28,205 nucleotides of DNA from a virus, in IMG/VR virus record IMGVR_UViG_3300039412_000897, positions 1 to 28,205 of that record; one strand, given 5' to 3'. Positions 1 through 6,816 of the stretch are shown here, piece after piece. A program made the position numbers and the translations under genes. Below the pieces are notes generated by a model, which saw only the letters and a list, made by a program, of their open reading frames with translations, searched no databases and was not told where the DNA came from. Position 1 is the stretch's first letter. Every line of letters begins with the position of its first letter.

Positions 1-85
1 TCATAGATTATTTGGTCAAATTTCATTTAATTATAATTATTTAATCCATTGAGATCTAAGTTAAATGATATAATATATTCAATAT

Positions 86-769
86 ATGTCAAAGCAAAGC
101 TTAATATTAAAGGGTAATTATAACGTTCCAAAAACAGAAACAGAGAAGGAGGAAATAATTAATAAGGCTGCAGAAAAATATGGTGAATTTCTTACAGCTC
201 TAGGTTTTGATTATAAAAATGATTTGCATATGAGCGGAACACCTTTGAGAGTGAGTAAGAGTATGGTAAGAGATTTAATTTGTGGGTGTTATAATGATCC
301 TCCTAATATAACTGCATTTGATAATACAAATAATGGTCAAGATGAAGAGTCTAATTCTTTCTATGAACCTTATTCAGGTTTAGTTTATTCTGGATTAATA
401 CCAGTAACAAGCTTATGTAGTCATCATTTTTTGTCATTCACCGGTGAAGCGCACGTTTGTTATATTCCCGCAGATAAAGGTAAAGTAGTAGGTTATAGTA
501 AGTTAGGCCGAGTTGTGGATTGGTTTAGTCGTCGCCCACAAGTGCAGGAAAATTTGACGAATCAAATATTTTCTTATTTAAATAAAGTATGTGTCAAAAA
601 CCAAGGAATTGCTGTTTATTTAGCTTGTAAACATCAATGCGCCTGCTCGAGGGGAGTGAAACAAAATTCTATAATGATGACATCAAAACTATCTGGTTCT
701 TTTCTCGATCCTAAAGATCAATCTCGTTTTGAATTTTATAAGTTTATTGAAATGGCTAAGAAATCTTAA
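86..769 (+). CDS. folE: GTP cyclohydrolase I (FolE)
   Basis: Converts GTP to 7,8-dihydroneopterin triphosphate, the first step of both folate and 7-deazaguanine (preQ0/queuosine) synthesis. The C-terminal half carries the family's core: SLCSHHF (C111, H114) and the HQCACSRGV block (C185) give the usual Cys-His-Cys zinc site, and SRRPQVQENLTNQI is the conserved helix around residues 148-161. At 227 aa it is normal for the family. The start has no Shine-Dalgarno sequence; TATAAT at 69-74 lies 11 nt upstream. It is convergent with the following protease gene and overlaps its end by 4 bp. With queC 20 kb away it suggests that the phage makes preQ0. A folate role cannot be excluded from this window alone. 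Confidence 0.95.
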   Translation: MSKQSLILKGNYNVPKTETEKEEIINKAAEKYGEFLTALGFDYKNDLHMSGTPLRVSKSMVRDLICGCYNDPPNITAFDNTNNGQDEESNSFYEPYSGLVYSGLIPVTSLCSHHFLSFTGEAHVCYIPADKGKVVGYSKLGRVVDWFSRRPQVQENLTNQIFSYLNKVCVKNQGIAVYLACKHQCACSRGVKQNSIMMTSKLSGSFLDPKDQSRFEFYKFIEMAKKS

Positions 770-1440
770 AGCATTGATTTTCTTATATTCTGAAAACCAA
801 AAGTTATCTTATAAGCTAGCCTATCTCTTTTAGATTTTAAATCTTGTAGTTCTTTATAATAAAAATTTAAAACTTTATTATATTCAGCAATTTTATTAAA
901 GGGAACATTAGGTAGACTATTTAATTCTTCTAATTCAGAAATTATAGGCTCCATCTTTACATAGAGACCTTCCATTTCTTGAATAGTTTCCTTTAACTGA
1001 TCTTGAAGAGGTAACATTCGAGCTTCATGTAGTTGCTCCTTAGAAACATCAATAACTGCGTCTATTTTCTTTAAAAACGGTTCTCCTATTAATACCTTTT
1101 CTTCATTCTTAGATCTATCTGCTACACTGAAAGGAATGTTTTGATAAAATTGACTACCTATCTTGAAATTAAGAAGGATAACTGGTCGTTTCTCTTCGAC
1201 AGAGCTACCTATATGAATGTCAATATCACCGTGTTTTTTAAATGAAACAGTTTTATTGTCAGCTGTTAAAAACTTAACTTTATTATCTGGTAATTCTTCA
1301 ATATTAGTTCCATGAATTACATTATAACCCTGATTTCCGCTATCCACTTTAGCTTTATATTGGCCAATTCCGTTAATATCAATTAACTCAATTAAGCCAA
1401 CAGAGGTCTGTTCCTTATAAAATTCATTAAATTTTTTCAT
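766..1440 (-). CDS. Retropepsin-like aspartic protease domain protein with head-targeting-like N-terminus
   Basis: Residues about 14-135 resemble the retropepsin-like fold of the RimK-associated protease family (PF05618): AKVDSGNQGYN holds a D33-S34-G35 active-site triad (DSG in place of DTG), and SVADRSKNEEKVLIGEPFL plus DAVID match the end of that domain, where a second conserved hydrophobic-G strand sits. Residues about 140-224 are charged and probably helical. The N-terminus MKKFNEFYKEQ resembles the T4 capsid-targeting sequence MKTYQEFIAEA, and LIE follows at 16-18. Function is unproven: it could be a protease packaged in the head or active in assembly. A CATAAATA late-promoter-like box lies about 105 bp upstream. 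Catalytic activity with DSG is plausible (many retropepsins use it) but not shown. Confidence 0.7.
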   Translation of the reverse strand: MKKFNEFYKEQTSVGLIELIDINGIGQYKAKVDSGNQGYNVIHGTNIEELPDNKVKFLTADNKTVSFKKHGDIDIHIGSSVEEKRPVILLNFKIGSQFYQNIPFSVADRSKNEEKVLIGEPFLKKIDAVIDVSKEQLHEARMLPLQDQLKETIQEMEGLYVKMEPIISELEELNSLPNVPFNKIAEYNKVLNFYYKELQDLKSKRDRLAYKITFGFQNIRKSML

Positions 1441-1540
1441 TTCGTGATAGTTTTAACCATATTTGAAACCATTCACTCTTAGTCCATTCGTCAGAATAAG
1501 ACATAGAGCTATATTGGTATGGATTAACATCTTTATCCAC
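1427..1540 (-). CDS. Possible small leader ORF, GTG start, 37 aa
   Basis: An open frame reads V-D-K-D-V-N-P-Y-Q-Y-S-S and so on to LKLSRNEKI, then TAA, overlapping the start of the protease gene. GTG at 1540 is the first plausible start after the CATAAATA box, which would make the mRNA nearly leaderless. The frame stays open further upstream (KYLIYSEDIN...) to about position 1600 without an in-frame ATG, but an out-of-frame ATG at 1580 precedes it by one base. It could therefore be a real small gene, a decayed gene that lost its start by a single-base change, or chance. No family was recognised. Confidence 0.25.
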   Translation of the reverse strand: MDKDVNPYQYSSMSYSDEWTKSEWFQIWLKLSRNEKI

Positions 1541-1545
1541 ATAGA

Positions 1546-1553
1546 TATTTATG
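1546..1553 (-). promoter_or_regulatory. Late-promoter-like box CATAAATA
   Basis: CATAAATA on the minus strand matches the T4 late consensus TATAAATA at 7 of 8 positions and would start transcription near 1540, upstream of the tagged protease gene. The presence of a gp55 homologue in the window supports such promoters. AT-richness makes chance matches common. Confidence 0.4.
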
Positions 1554-1578
1554 TCTTCAGAGTAGATTAAGTATTTGC

Positions 1579-1962
1579 ATGGCCTTTGATAAAGATTTTT
1601 ATGCTCTTAATGAGAAATATTCTAAACAATTACTCAATGAATTTGGATTAGGTCAAGCAGCTTGTGGGGAAGGTTTAGAGTCACCAATTCAAACGACAGT
1701 TGCTATTGAAGCTGAAGAAAAAATCAGCTCTACTCAATTACATGATAGATTAGAAACAATTTCTGAGTTGTCTAAATTATTGATTGGTATGACTCGAAGT
1801 TATAAAGTAGAACCATGGGTAGCAGAAAAAGTTTCGACTATTTATGTAAGTATATCTGAACTTTATAATAAGTTAGATTTAGAGTTAATTGAAAAAGAAA
1901 CACCTAAAGAAGAAAATGAAGATTCCCTTGAATCTGGTTATAGACCGGTTCGTCCAGGTTAA
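1579..1962 (+). CDS. Conserved small helical phage protein, function unknown
   Basis: A 127 aa protein. Residues about 53-100 form two predicted helices, with LHDRLETISELSKLL followed by VEPWVAEKVSTIYVSISELY. This 'W-x-x-x-K-(I/V)...' helical pattern recalls a segment I associate with small proteins of marine T4-like phages, but that is memory of a pattern and not a search result. The C-terminus is acidic (EKETPKEENEDSLESGY). There is no signal peptide or membrane segment. The gene is plus-stranded and convergent with the minus-strand tagged operon, overlapping its last gene by 4 bp. The start lacks an SD sequence. No function is assigned. Confidence 0.7.
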   Translation: MAFDKDFYALNEKYSKQLLNEFGLGQAACGEGLESPIQTTVAIEAEEKISSTQLHDRLETISELSKLLIGMTRSYKVEPWVAEKVSTIYVSISELYNKLDLELIEKETPKEENEDSLESGYRPVRPG

Positions 1963-2153
1963 TTACCAATACCAGTGTTGCTTGTAGTATTGCTCAAAGC
2001 ATTCGGAGGATTTCCATATGGAGGGGTATTAATATAATTTCGGGCTCCTGTGCAATCCTGAGAATTTACTGGTAAATTTTCCATAGAAATATGAAAAGGC
2101 TTTTTCTTTTTCTTCTTTTTCTGCTCTCTGTAAAAATCTCTAAATTTCTTCAT
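1959..2153 (-). CDS. Small lysine-patch protein with head-targeting-like N-terminus
   Basis: A 64 aa protein, last of the minus-strand run. It opens with MKKFRDFYREQ, nearly the same as the protease at 766-1440 and close to the T4 capsid-targeting sequence, and is followed directly by seven lysines (residues 12-18). The rest is Asn/Pro/Gly-rich and looks disordered. A short targeting peptide plus a polybasic patch would suit a DNA-contacting internal head protein; this is inference. Its start overlaps the stop of the upstream gene by one base. It lacks the DLL.I tail found in other members. Confidence 0.65.
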   Translation of the reverse strand: MKKFRDFYREQKKKKKKKPFHISMENLPVNSQDCTGARNYINTPPYGNPPNALSNTTSNTGIGN

Positions 2154-2545
2154 TAAACTGATCCTAGATCTAAATCAGGGCTATATTTTCTAATTATTGC
2201 AATAATTTTCTTTAATTGCTCATTAGCATTTTCAGGGTTAATATCACCTAAAGCTAAGATTTCTGAAGTATCTTCTGGTTTTGGTTTAACAACAAGAGCT
2301 TTAACTAAAAGTCTAATAAGCATAACTTCACCTTCTGAGGTTAGTTTTTTATTTTCTTGATCAGCATCTTTTGTTAAAGCTTCATCTCCACCAGTTCCGG
2401 GGGCAGCTGGTGTAGTTGCATCAGTTGCAGCAGGAGCTTCCGCAGTTTGTTGTCCACCAATACTATTGTTATTTGGAATAGCTGGTTGACTATCCTCAGA
2501 CAGCATTTTGTAAGCTCCTTTAATTAAAGTATCAAATTGTTTCAT
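2153..2545 (-). CDS. Putative internal head protein with targeting-like N-terminus
   Basis: A 130 aa protein in three parts. Residues 1-18 (MKQFDTLIKGAYKMLSED) are an amphipathic targeting-like helix with an L-S-E site. An Ala/Pro/Thr/Gly-rich linker follows to about residue 65. The C-terminal part, about 66-130, is helical, with EGEVMLIRLLVKAL and NPENANEQLKKIIAIIRKY. No enzyme motif is present. The layout suits a small head or core protein cleaved after its leader. It sits between an unknown gene 11 bp upstream and the lysine-patch gene, overlapping the latter by one base. The family was not otherwise identified. Confidence 0.65.
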   Translation of the reverse strand: MKQFDTLIKGAYKMLSEDSQPAIPNNNSIGGQQTAEAPAATDATTPAAPGTGGDEALTKDADQENKKLTSEGEVMLIRLLVKALVVKPKPEDTSEILALGDINPENANEQLKKIIAIIRKYSPDLDLGSV

Positions 2546-2556
2546 CTTATGAATAC

Positions 2557-3105
2557 TTAAGCAAATATCAATTGCCCTGTCTTAATATCATTAAAAAACT
2601 GCTGATTTAGAAATGTTAAATTGTGTTTATTAGAAAATTGTTTTATTCGACTAAATGTATGTTTTTCAAAATCATTAGATAAACTTTTTATACTGCTAAC
2701 TATTTCATCAAATTTTCCATCATTAATATCTTTCATATAATGAAGGGATTCAAAAGATATAGTTCCGTCGTAAATTCTGACAGGTAAATAAGTTTTTATA
2801 CTCTTGATAACTTTGTTAATAGTTTGAATAACTTCTTTCTCATTAAAATATTTGAATAATTCAAAATCTTCAAATACCTTTGTATAATAGAAAACTATTT
2901 TGTCATTCGTTCTCTTATATAAAAGATATTGACAAATACCTAAGATAATATGGTGATAGAAGAAAGATTTTTTTTCTGTATTAAGACTTCCTTGAAGTAG
3001 TTTATATCTTTCTAAGTCATTTATTATTTCTATTTCAATTTTCTGCTTAATAAACAATTCTAAATTAACTAGACAAAGTCGGTGTTGTGGTAAATTGAGA
3101 TACAT
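2557..3105 (-). CDS. Conserved hypothetical protein, mostly helical
   Basis: A 182 aa protein rich in Phe, Tyr, Ile and Lys, predicted to be alpha-helical and soluble. No catalytic motif was recognised. The ATG used overlaps the end of the upstream resolvase gene by 41 bp, longer than other overlaps here, so translation may begin later; no ATG occurs in the next 100 codons or so, and an alternative would need a TTG or ATT start near 3050. Unlike its neighbours it has neither the targeting-like N-terminus nor the DLL.I tail, so it is probably not packaged. Its place just after the resolvase suggests a linked job, but nothing more can be said. Confidence 0.6.
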   Translation of the reverse strand: MYLNLPQHRLCLVNLELFIKQKIEIEIINDLERYKLLQGSLNTEKKSFFYHHIILGICQYLLYKRTNDKIVFYYTKVFEDFELFKYFNEKEVIQTINKVIKSIKTYLPVRIYDGTISFESLHYMKDINDGKFDEIVSSIKSLSNDFEKHTFSRIKQFSNKHNLTFLNQQFFNDIKTGQLIFA

Positions 3106-3583
3106 TTAATTTAAGAATATTATCTTTATTTTTCTCAAAAAATCCATCTAGGTAAGTTATAATACAATCTTTGTAAAACATATAGTTTCCAGGAATTTCA
3201 TAAACTTTCTCTAACTTTCTATCAAATACAATATGAACTCCTAATCCATTAACCTTAAACATTAAAAACCAGATTTTCTGTGTTCCACGGGCTTGATTAA
3301 TCCAACCATCTAGTTGTTTATTATTTTGAAATAGACTTGAAAATGAGAAATCTTTATAAAATTTAGCCTCGATAGCAAATTTATCTAGTTCTGAAGGCAT
3401 AATTATATCTCCTGTTAGAAGTAATTGCTGGTTTTGGGTTAGCGTCTTACCTCTCACAGAGTTAACACCTCCAGTTATGCTCCCACTACAAGGAACTCTG
3501 CAGAATGTTACTCCAAATATTGGTTCTAAAAAATGACAAATATCTCTCTCAAAAGCCTTCCCTTTGTTTTTAGCCGCGTTCAT
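3065..3583 (-). CDS. PD-(D/E)XK nuclease, probable Holliday-junction resolvase
   Basis: Residues 1-130 show the small resolvase-type PD-(D/E)XK core: KGKAFERDICHFLEPI (helix with the conserved Glu), then TGDIIMP (metal-binding Asp of the GD strand) and FAIEAKFYKDFSF (the E-x-K strand), followed by a helix with WINQA. The 172 aa length is typical of phage or archaeal Hjc-like enzymes. It would cut branched DNA before or during packaging, the job T4 gives to endonuclease VII, which belongs to a different fold; this is inferred. It lies within the late-type minus-strand run, 15 bp after the preceding gene, which fits a packaging-time role. Confidence 0.8.
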   Translation of the reverse strand: MNAAKNKGKAFERDICHFLEPIFGVTFCRVPCSGSITGGVNSVRGKTLTQNQQLLLTGDIIMPSELDKFAIEAKFYKDFSFSSLFQNNKQLDGWINQARGTQKIWFLMFKVNGLGVHIVFDRKLEKVYEIPGNYMFYKDCIITYLDGFFEKNKDNILKLNVSQFTTTPTLSS

Positions 3584-3598
3584 TGAAAGTAATTAAGC

Positions 3599-4195
3599 TT
3601 ATATACCTAATAAATCAATCATTGCTCCTCTATCTTCAGGTTTATTAACTTTCTGAATAGCTAAGAATTCTTCATATGAGATTTGCTTTCCGTTAATCCA
3701 GTATTCATTATGTTTTCCATCTGGTCTTGTAATTGCTGGACCATCTTCTCTATGCAAAGTTCTACCTTTATCCTTAAAATATTCAGTAATACCATTACCC
3801 CCATTTGAAATAACCCAACCTTCTTTATATGGTTTAGCTATAAATTTCCACCCATAAATCTTAGTATTATGACTTAATAAGTTAAACCCTTCTTTTGTTT
3901 TCACAGCTGTCCACTGAGGAGGAAACCCATAATTATAATTATCATCCTCAACAGCCTCTACCAAATTTCTACGCTGAATTTTAATTTTCTTACTTTTCTT
4001 TTTCTTTTTTATCTTTCTACCAAAAATTGAATAAGGTAAACGAGCATCTCCAGGAGCATAAGCTTGGTCATTCTGAGAAGGAAATTGATTTCCATATTGA
4101 CCAGCTTGGATTTGGCCTGAATTAAATACAGATCCGATTCCACCTGCAATATTGTTTTCTAATATCTCTTTGTATAGTTTGTTAAATTTTTTCAT
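3599..4195 (-). CDS. Tagged protein with lysine patch, DGPA repeat and DLLGI tail
   Basis: A 198 aa mosaic. Residues 1-13 (MKKFNKLYKEILE) are targeting-like and contain I-L-E. A Gly/Gln/Asn-rich stretch with APGDARLPYSIFG follows. A strongly basic patch, IKKKKKSKKIKIQRR, lies near residue 62. The C-terminal half has LHREDGPAITRPDG and YWINGKQISYEEF, a short beta-type repeat also seen in two other genes here. It ends PEDRGAMIDLLGI. It is the only member combining the basic patch, repeat and tail. A packaged DNA-binding or injected protein is an inference. The start overlaps the upstream stop by 4 bp (ATGA type). Confidence 0.7.
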   Translation of the reverse strand: MKKFNKLYKEILENNIAGGIGSVFNSGQIQAGQYGNQFPSQNDQAYAPGDARLPYSIFGRKIKKKKKSKKIKIQRRNLVEAVEDDNYNYGFPPQWTAVKTKEGFNLLSHNTKIYGWKFIAKPYKEGWVISNGGNGITEYFKDKGRTLHREDGPAITRPDGKHNEYWINGKQISYEEFLAIQKVNKPEDRGAMIDLLGI

Positions 4196-4494
4196 ATGCT
4201 TAGTAAATCCTGAGCTTCTCCTGAATTTTCTTTAAACTTCTGAATAAACTGCCAATACTCTCTTTCTGTAAATTCTTTACCATTAATATAATAGTTATTA
4301 TCAATACCATCAGACCATTCAACAGCAGGACCATCTAATCTATGTAATGTTTTCATTGTTCTACATTCTGGACTATTACAATAATATGTAACATTACCGT
4401 TAGTTCGCTTCCAAATACCAGGAGCATATACGGTAATATTAGACATCCTATTATTAGGAGACATAACTGATTCAACTAGTTGACTAAATTTCAT
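4192..4494 (-). CDS. Tagged DGPA-repeat protein with DLLSI tail
   Basis: A 100 aa protein, first gene of the minus-strand run. It starts MKFSQLVESVM, a short targeting-like leader with L-V-E at residues 6-8. The middle has LHRLDGPAVEWSDG and YYINGKEFTEREYW, the same repeat unit as in the genes at 3599 and 27088. It ends EAQDLLSI. Such LHR.DGPA units are common in large phages, with unknown function. An ATTAAATA box about 30 bp upstream followed by CTATTAG resembles an extended T4 late promoter. No SD sequence is present. Confidence 0.7.
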   Translation of the reverse strand: MKFSQLVESVMSPNNRMSNITVYAPGIWKRTNGNVTYYCNSPECRTMKTLHRLDGPAVEWSDGIDNNYYINGKEFTEREYWQFIQKFKENSGEAQDLLSI

Positions 4495-4523
4495 TGCGTT
4501 GATTTTCTGATATTCTCTAATAG

Positions 4524-4531
4524 TATTTAAT
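4524..4531 (-). promoter_or_regulatory. Late-promoter-like box ATTAAATA before the six-gene minus run
   Basis: On the minus strand ATTAAATACTATTAG resembles the extended T4 late promoter (TATAAATA followed by CTATTA). It lies about 30 bp before the start at 4494 and could drive the run down to 1959. The same 40 bp also holds the start region of uvsY on the other strand. Confidence 0.45.
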
Positions 4532-4534
4532 GAT

Positions 4535-4930
4535 ATGTCTTTACTGGAGCAGTATATAAAAGAAATTGAAGAAGATTGTAAAGTAGACGAGTTTAACTTA
4601 AAATCTACCCAATTTAAGTTACCGTCAACTAAACATAAATGGGTAGGTAGATTTATTAGACATAAACAAGAATTACAAAAGCTCCAGAAAACTAAGGAAA
4701 AACAAAGTCATGAGTTAGCTCAAAAATTTATAGAAAGTGCTCCTGTCAAAATTACAATGGTTACAGCTCTAAAATCAGTCGAAGAAACTGAAACAATTAA
4801 GAAACTAATAGATGAAATTGATGAGCTGAAACTAATTATAGAACTCTTAGAAAAAGTAGAAAAAATATTTAGTTCAATGAGTTTTGATTTAAAAAATATT
4901 ACGGAAATCATGAAAGCTGAGACAATGTAA
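4535..4930 (+). CDS. uvsY: UvsY-like recombination mediator
   Basis: A 131 aa protein. UvsY loads the UvsX recombinase onto single-stranded DNA covered by gp32. The N-terminus (EQYIKEIEEDCKVDEFNL, then PSTKHKWVGRFIRHKQEL) follows the pattern of phage UvsY proteins: an opening helix with 'E-D-C-K-(I/V)-D', then 'H.K(Y/W)' and a charged helix. The C-terminal part, about residues 78-131, is a long helix with regular Leu/Ile spacing, suitable for the oligomer interface. It abuts uvsW with no gap (TAA then ATG), the same pairing as in T4, which strengthens the call. There is no SD sequence; TATTTAAT lies 4-11 nt upstream of the start. Confidence 0.8.
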   Translation: MSLLEQYIKEIEEDCKVDEFNLKSTQFKLPSTKHKWVGRFIRHKQELQKLQKTKEKQSHELAQKFIESAPVKITMVTALKSVEETETIKKLIDEIDELKLIIELLEKVEKIFSSMSFDLKNITEIMKAETM

Positions 4931-6358
4931 ATGATAAATTTTTCTATAGAAAAAAGTGGTAAAAAAGCTATAATTTATGGAGATTTTTTTAAAGAAATCC
5001 GTGAAAAATTTTCAATTTATAATGAAGGGGCTCGCTTTGCTCAGAAGGTAAACCGCTTTGTATCTAGTAGATTATATTCTATAACGCCTACTGGTCGTTT
5101 TGATGTTGGCCTCTTTCCTGAATTACTAAAAACCGCTTCAACTTATACTGATAAAATAGAAGTAGATCCTAACTTATTAGATCAATTCAAAGGATATAAC
5201 CTAGAACCTTATAATGATTTAACTCTAAAATTGCGAGATTATCAAAGTATATGTGTTAAAACTGCATTAGAAAAAGGTCGAGGTTGTATTATTCTGGCAA
5301 CCGCGGGTGGGAAGACACTCATCCTAGCTTCATTGTTAAGCTCTATTTTTTTACAAAAAAAATGCAGAGGAGTTATTATTGTTCCAAATAGAAGTTTAGT
5401 AACTCAAACCTATGGTGATCTTATAGAATATAAAGTTCCTTTTTCTTTATCTAAGTGGACAGGGGATGATCAGCTCAATCTAAATGCGGATTTTGTTATT
5501 ACTAATGTTGGAATTTTACAAAGTGAAAACAGTGACTTGTCTTGGATGGAAAATTTAGATGTTGTCGTAGTTGATGAGGTTCACGGCTTCCGCAAAACAA
5601 ATTCAGTCAACAAACTTCTAAAAGACATAGAAACACATCACAGATATGGATTAACAGGAACTCTACCGCCTAATCTAATAGATCAATGGAATATTATTGG
5701 TAAATTTGGTCCAATAATATATGAAAAGACAAGTGCCGAATTACGAGATGAGAAGTATATTGCTGATGTTGAAATACAATCTCTAAATTTATATTACAAT
5801 AACAAACCAAGTTATAACAAAGAGCACGATATACCTACATTAAACTATAGAATAGAGTTGGATTTCTTAATAGAAAACTCATTTAGAAATCAAAAAATTG
5901 CTTATCTTGCTAATAATGTTCAAAACAATTGCCTAATCTTAGTAGATTATATTAAACATGGACAAATATTATATGACGAATTGACAAAAAACAACTTAAA
6001 TAATAAAGAAGTTTACTACATTCGTGGTGAAGTTGAGATAGAGGATAGAGAAGAAATAAGAAGATTAGTAGAACTAAAGAAAAATGTAGTTATTATAGCT
6101 ATATCTAAGATTTTTAGTGTTGGAGTAAATATTAAGAATTTACATTATATTATTTTTGCTGGTGGAGGAAAGGCAAAAATAAAAACCCTGCAATCAATTG
6201 GTCGTGGATTACGGTTACATAAAGATAAAGATAAGCTAGTTATCTTTGATATTGTAGATCAACTAAGATATGGAAATAGACATTATGAACAAAGAAAGCA
6301 ATTATACGAAAATGAAAGAATTAAAAATTACGAAACAGAAATCAGAGAAAAAGCTTAA
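4931..6358 (+). CDS. uvsW: UvsW-like SF2 DNA/RNA helicase
   Basis: A recombination and repair helicase that remodels stalled forks and branch-migrates junctions, and that in T4 also unwinds R-loops to shut down early origins. Seen here: an N-terminal region (1-85) of the UvsW type, LRDYQ before the motor, Walker A TAGGKT (about 123-129), DEVH box in VVVDEVHGFRK (about 213), YGLTGTLPP (motif III), and QSIGRGLRLH (motif VI, about 420). The 475 aa length is close to T4 UvsW. It directly follows uvsY, and its 3' end overlaps the start of gene 55. The assignment is secure at family level. Confidence 0.92.
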   Translation: MINFSIEKSGKKAIIYGDFFKEIREKFSIYNEGARFAQKVNRFVSSRLYSITPTGRFDVGLFPELLKTASTYTDKIEVDPNLLDQFKGYNLEPYNDLTLKLRDYQSICVKTALEKGRGCIILATAGGKTLILASLLSSIFLQKKCRGVIIVPNRSLVTQTYGDLIEYKVPFSLSKWTGDDQLNLNADFVITNVGILQSENSDLSWMENLDVVVVDEVHGFRKTNSVNKLLKDIETHHRYGLTGTLPPNLIDQWNIIGKFGPIIYEKTSAELRDEKYIADVEIQSLNLYYNNKPSYNKEHDIPTLNYRIELDFLIENSFRNQKIAYLANNVQNNCLILVDYIKHGQILYDELTKNNLNNKEVYYIRGEVEIEDREEIRRLVELKKNVVIIAISKIFSVGVNIKNLHYIIFAGGGKAKIKTLQSIGRGLRLHKDKDKLVIFDIVDQLRYGNRHYEQRKQLYENERIKNYETEIREKA

Positions 6359-6767
6359 GCCTAGAGAAAAAGAGCATTACGTTAACGGAAAAGAGTTTGA
6401 GAATGAAATCCGCGAATACTATAAAACTAATATAGTTACAGATAAGTTAGCTGATTCTATCATGAAGATAGCTCACGGATTGTCGTATGCGCCGAATTTC
6501 ATCAACTACAGTTATAAGCCCGATATGGTCGGGGATGCTATTTTAAAGATGTATACTGCTCTTAAAAATAAGAAATTCCGAGTCGACTCAGGATTTAACC
6601 CTTTTTCTTATATGACTACCGTTTCGTTCCACGCATTTATCAATCGGATCAAGAAAGAGAAAAAACATCATGATACAATCAATGAATACAAAGAAAGAAT
6701 CTATACTGATGCTATGAAAGAAGAGAATGTCTATATAGATCCTACTCACGAAGAACAAGATTTTTAA
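6312..6767 (+). CDS. 55: Late-transcription sigma factor, gp55-like
   Basis: A small sigma-70-related factor that directs host RNA polymerase to TATAAATA late promoters. It shows HYVNGKEFENEIREYY (like the start of T4 gp55), then LSYAPNFINYSYKPDMVGD, DSGFNPFSYMTTVSFHAFI and NRIKKEKK, the region 2-like core with the conserved N-P-(F/H)-(S/A)-Y. In-frame ATGs also exist at 6270 and 6285; 6312 is preferred because it keeps the overlap with uvsW to 47 bp and starts near the conserved region. T4 gp55 ends in a clamp-binding SLDFLY motif; here the tail is HEEQDF, so clamp contact may differ. Its presence implies that late promoters of T4 type exist in this genome. Confidence 0.85.
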   Translation: MKELKITKQKSEKKLKPREKEHYVNGKEFENEIREYYKTNIVTDKLADSIMKIAHGLSYAPNFINYSYKPDMVGDAILKMYTALKNKKFRVDSGFNPFSYMTTVSFHAFINRIKKEKKHHDTINEYKERIYTDAMKEENVYIDPTHEEQDF

Positions 6768-6816
6768 ATTTTACTGTTGCTTTTATTATATCTTATATTA
6801 AATTATTGATATAAGC

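Noticed and set aside
4720-4911. Minus-strand open frame of 63 codons inside uvsY
   Set aside because: Serine/isoleucine-rich shadow of the coiled-coil-coding strand; uvsY explains the region.
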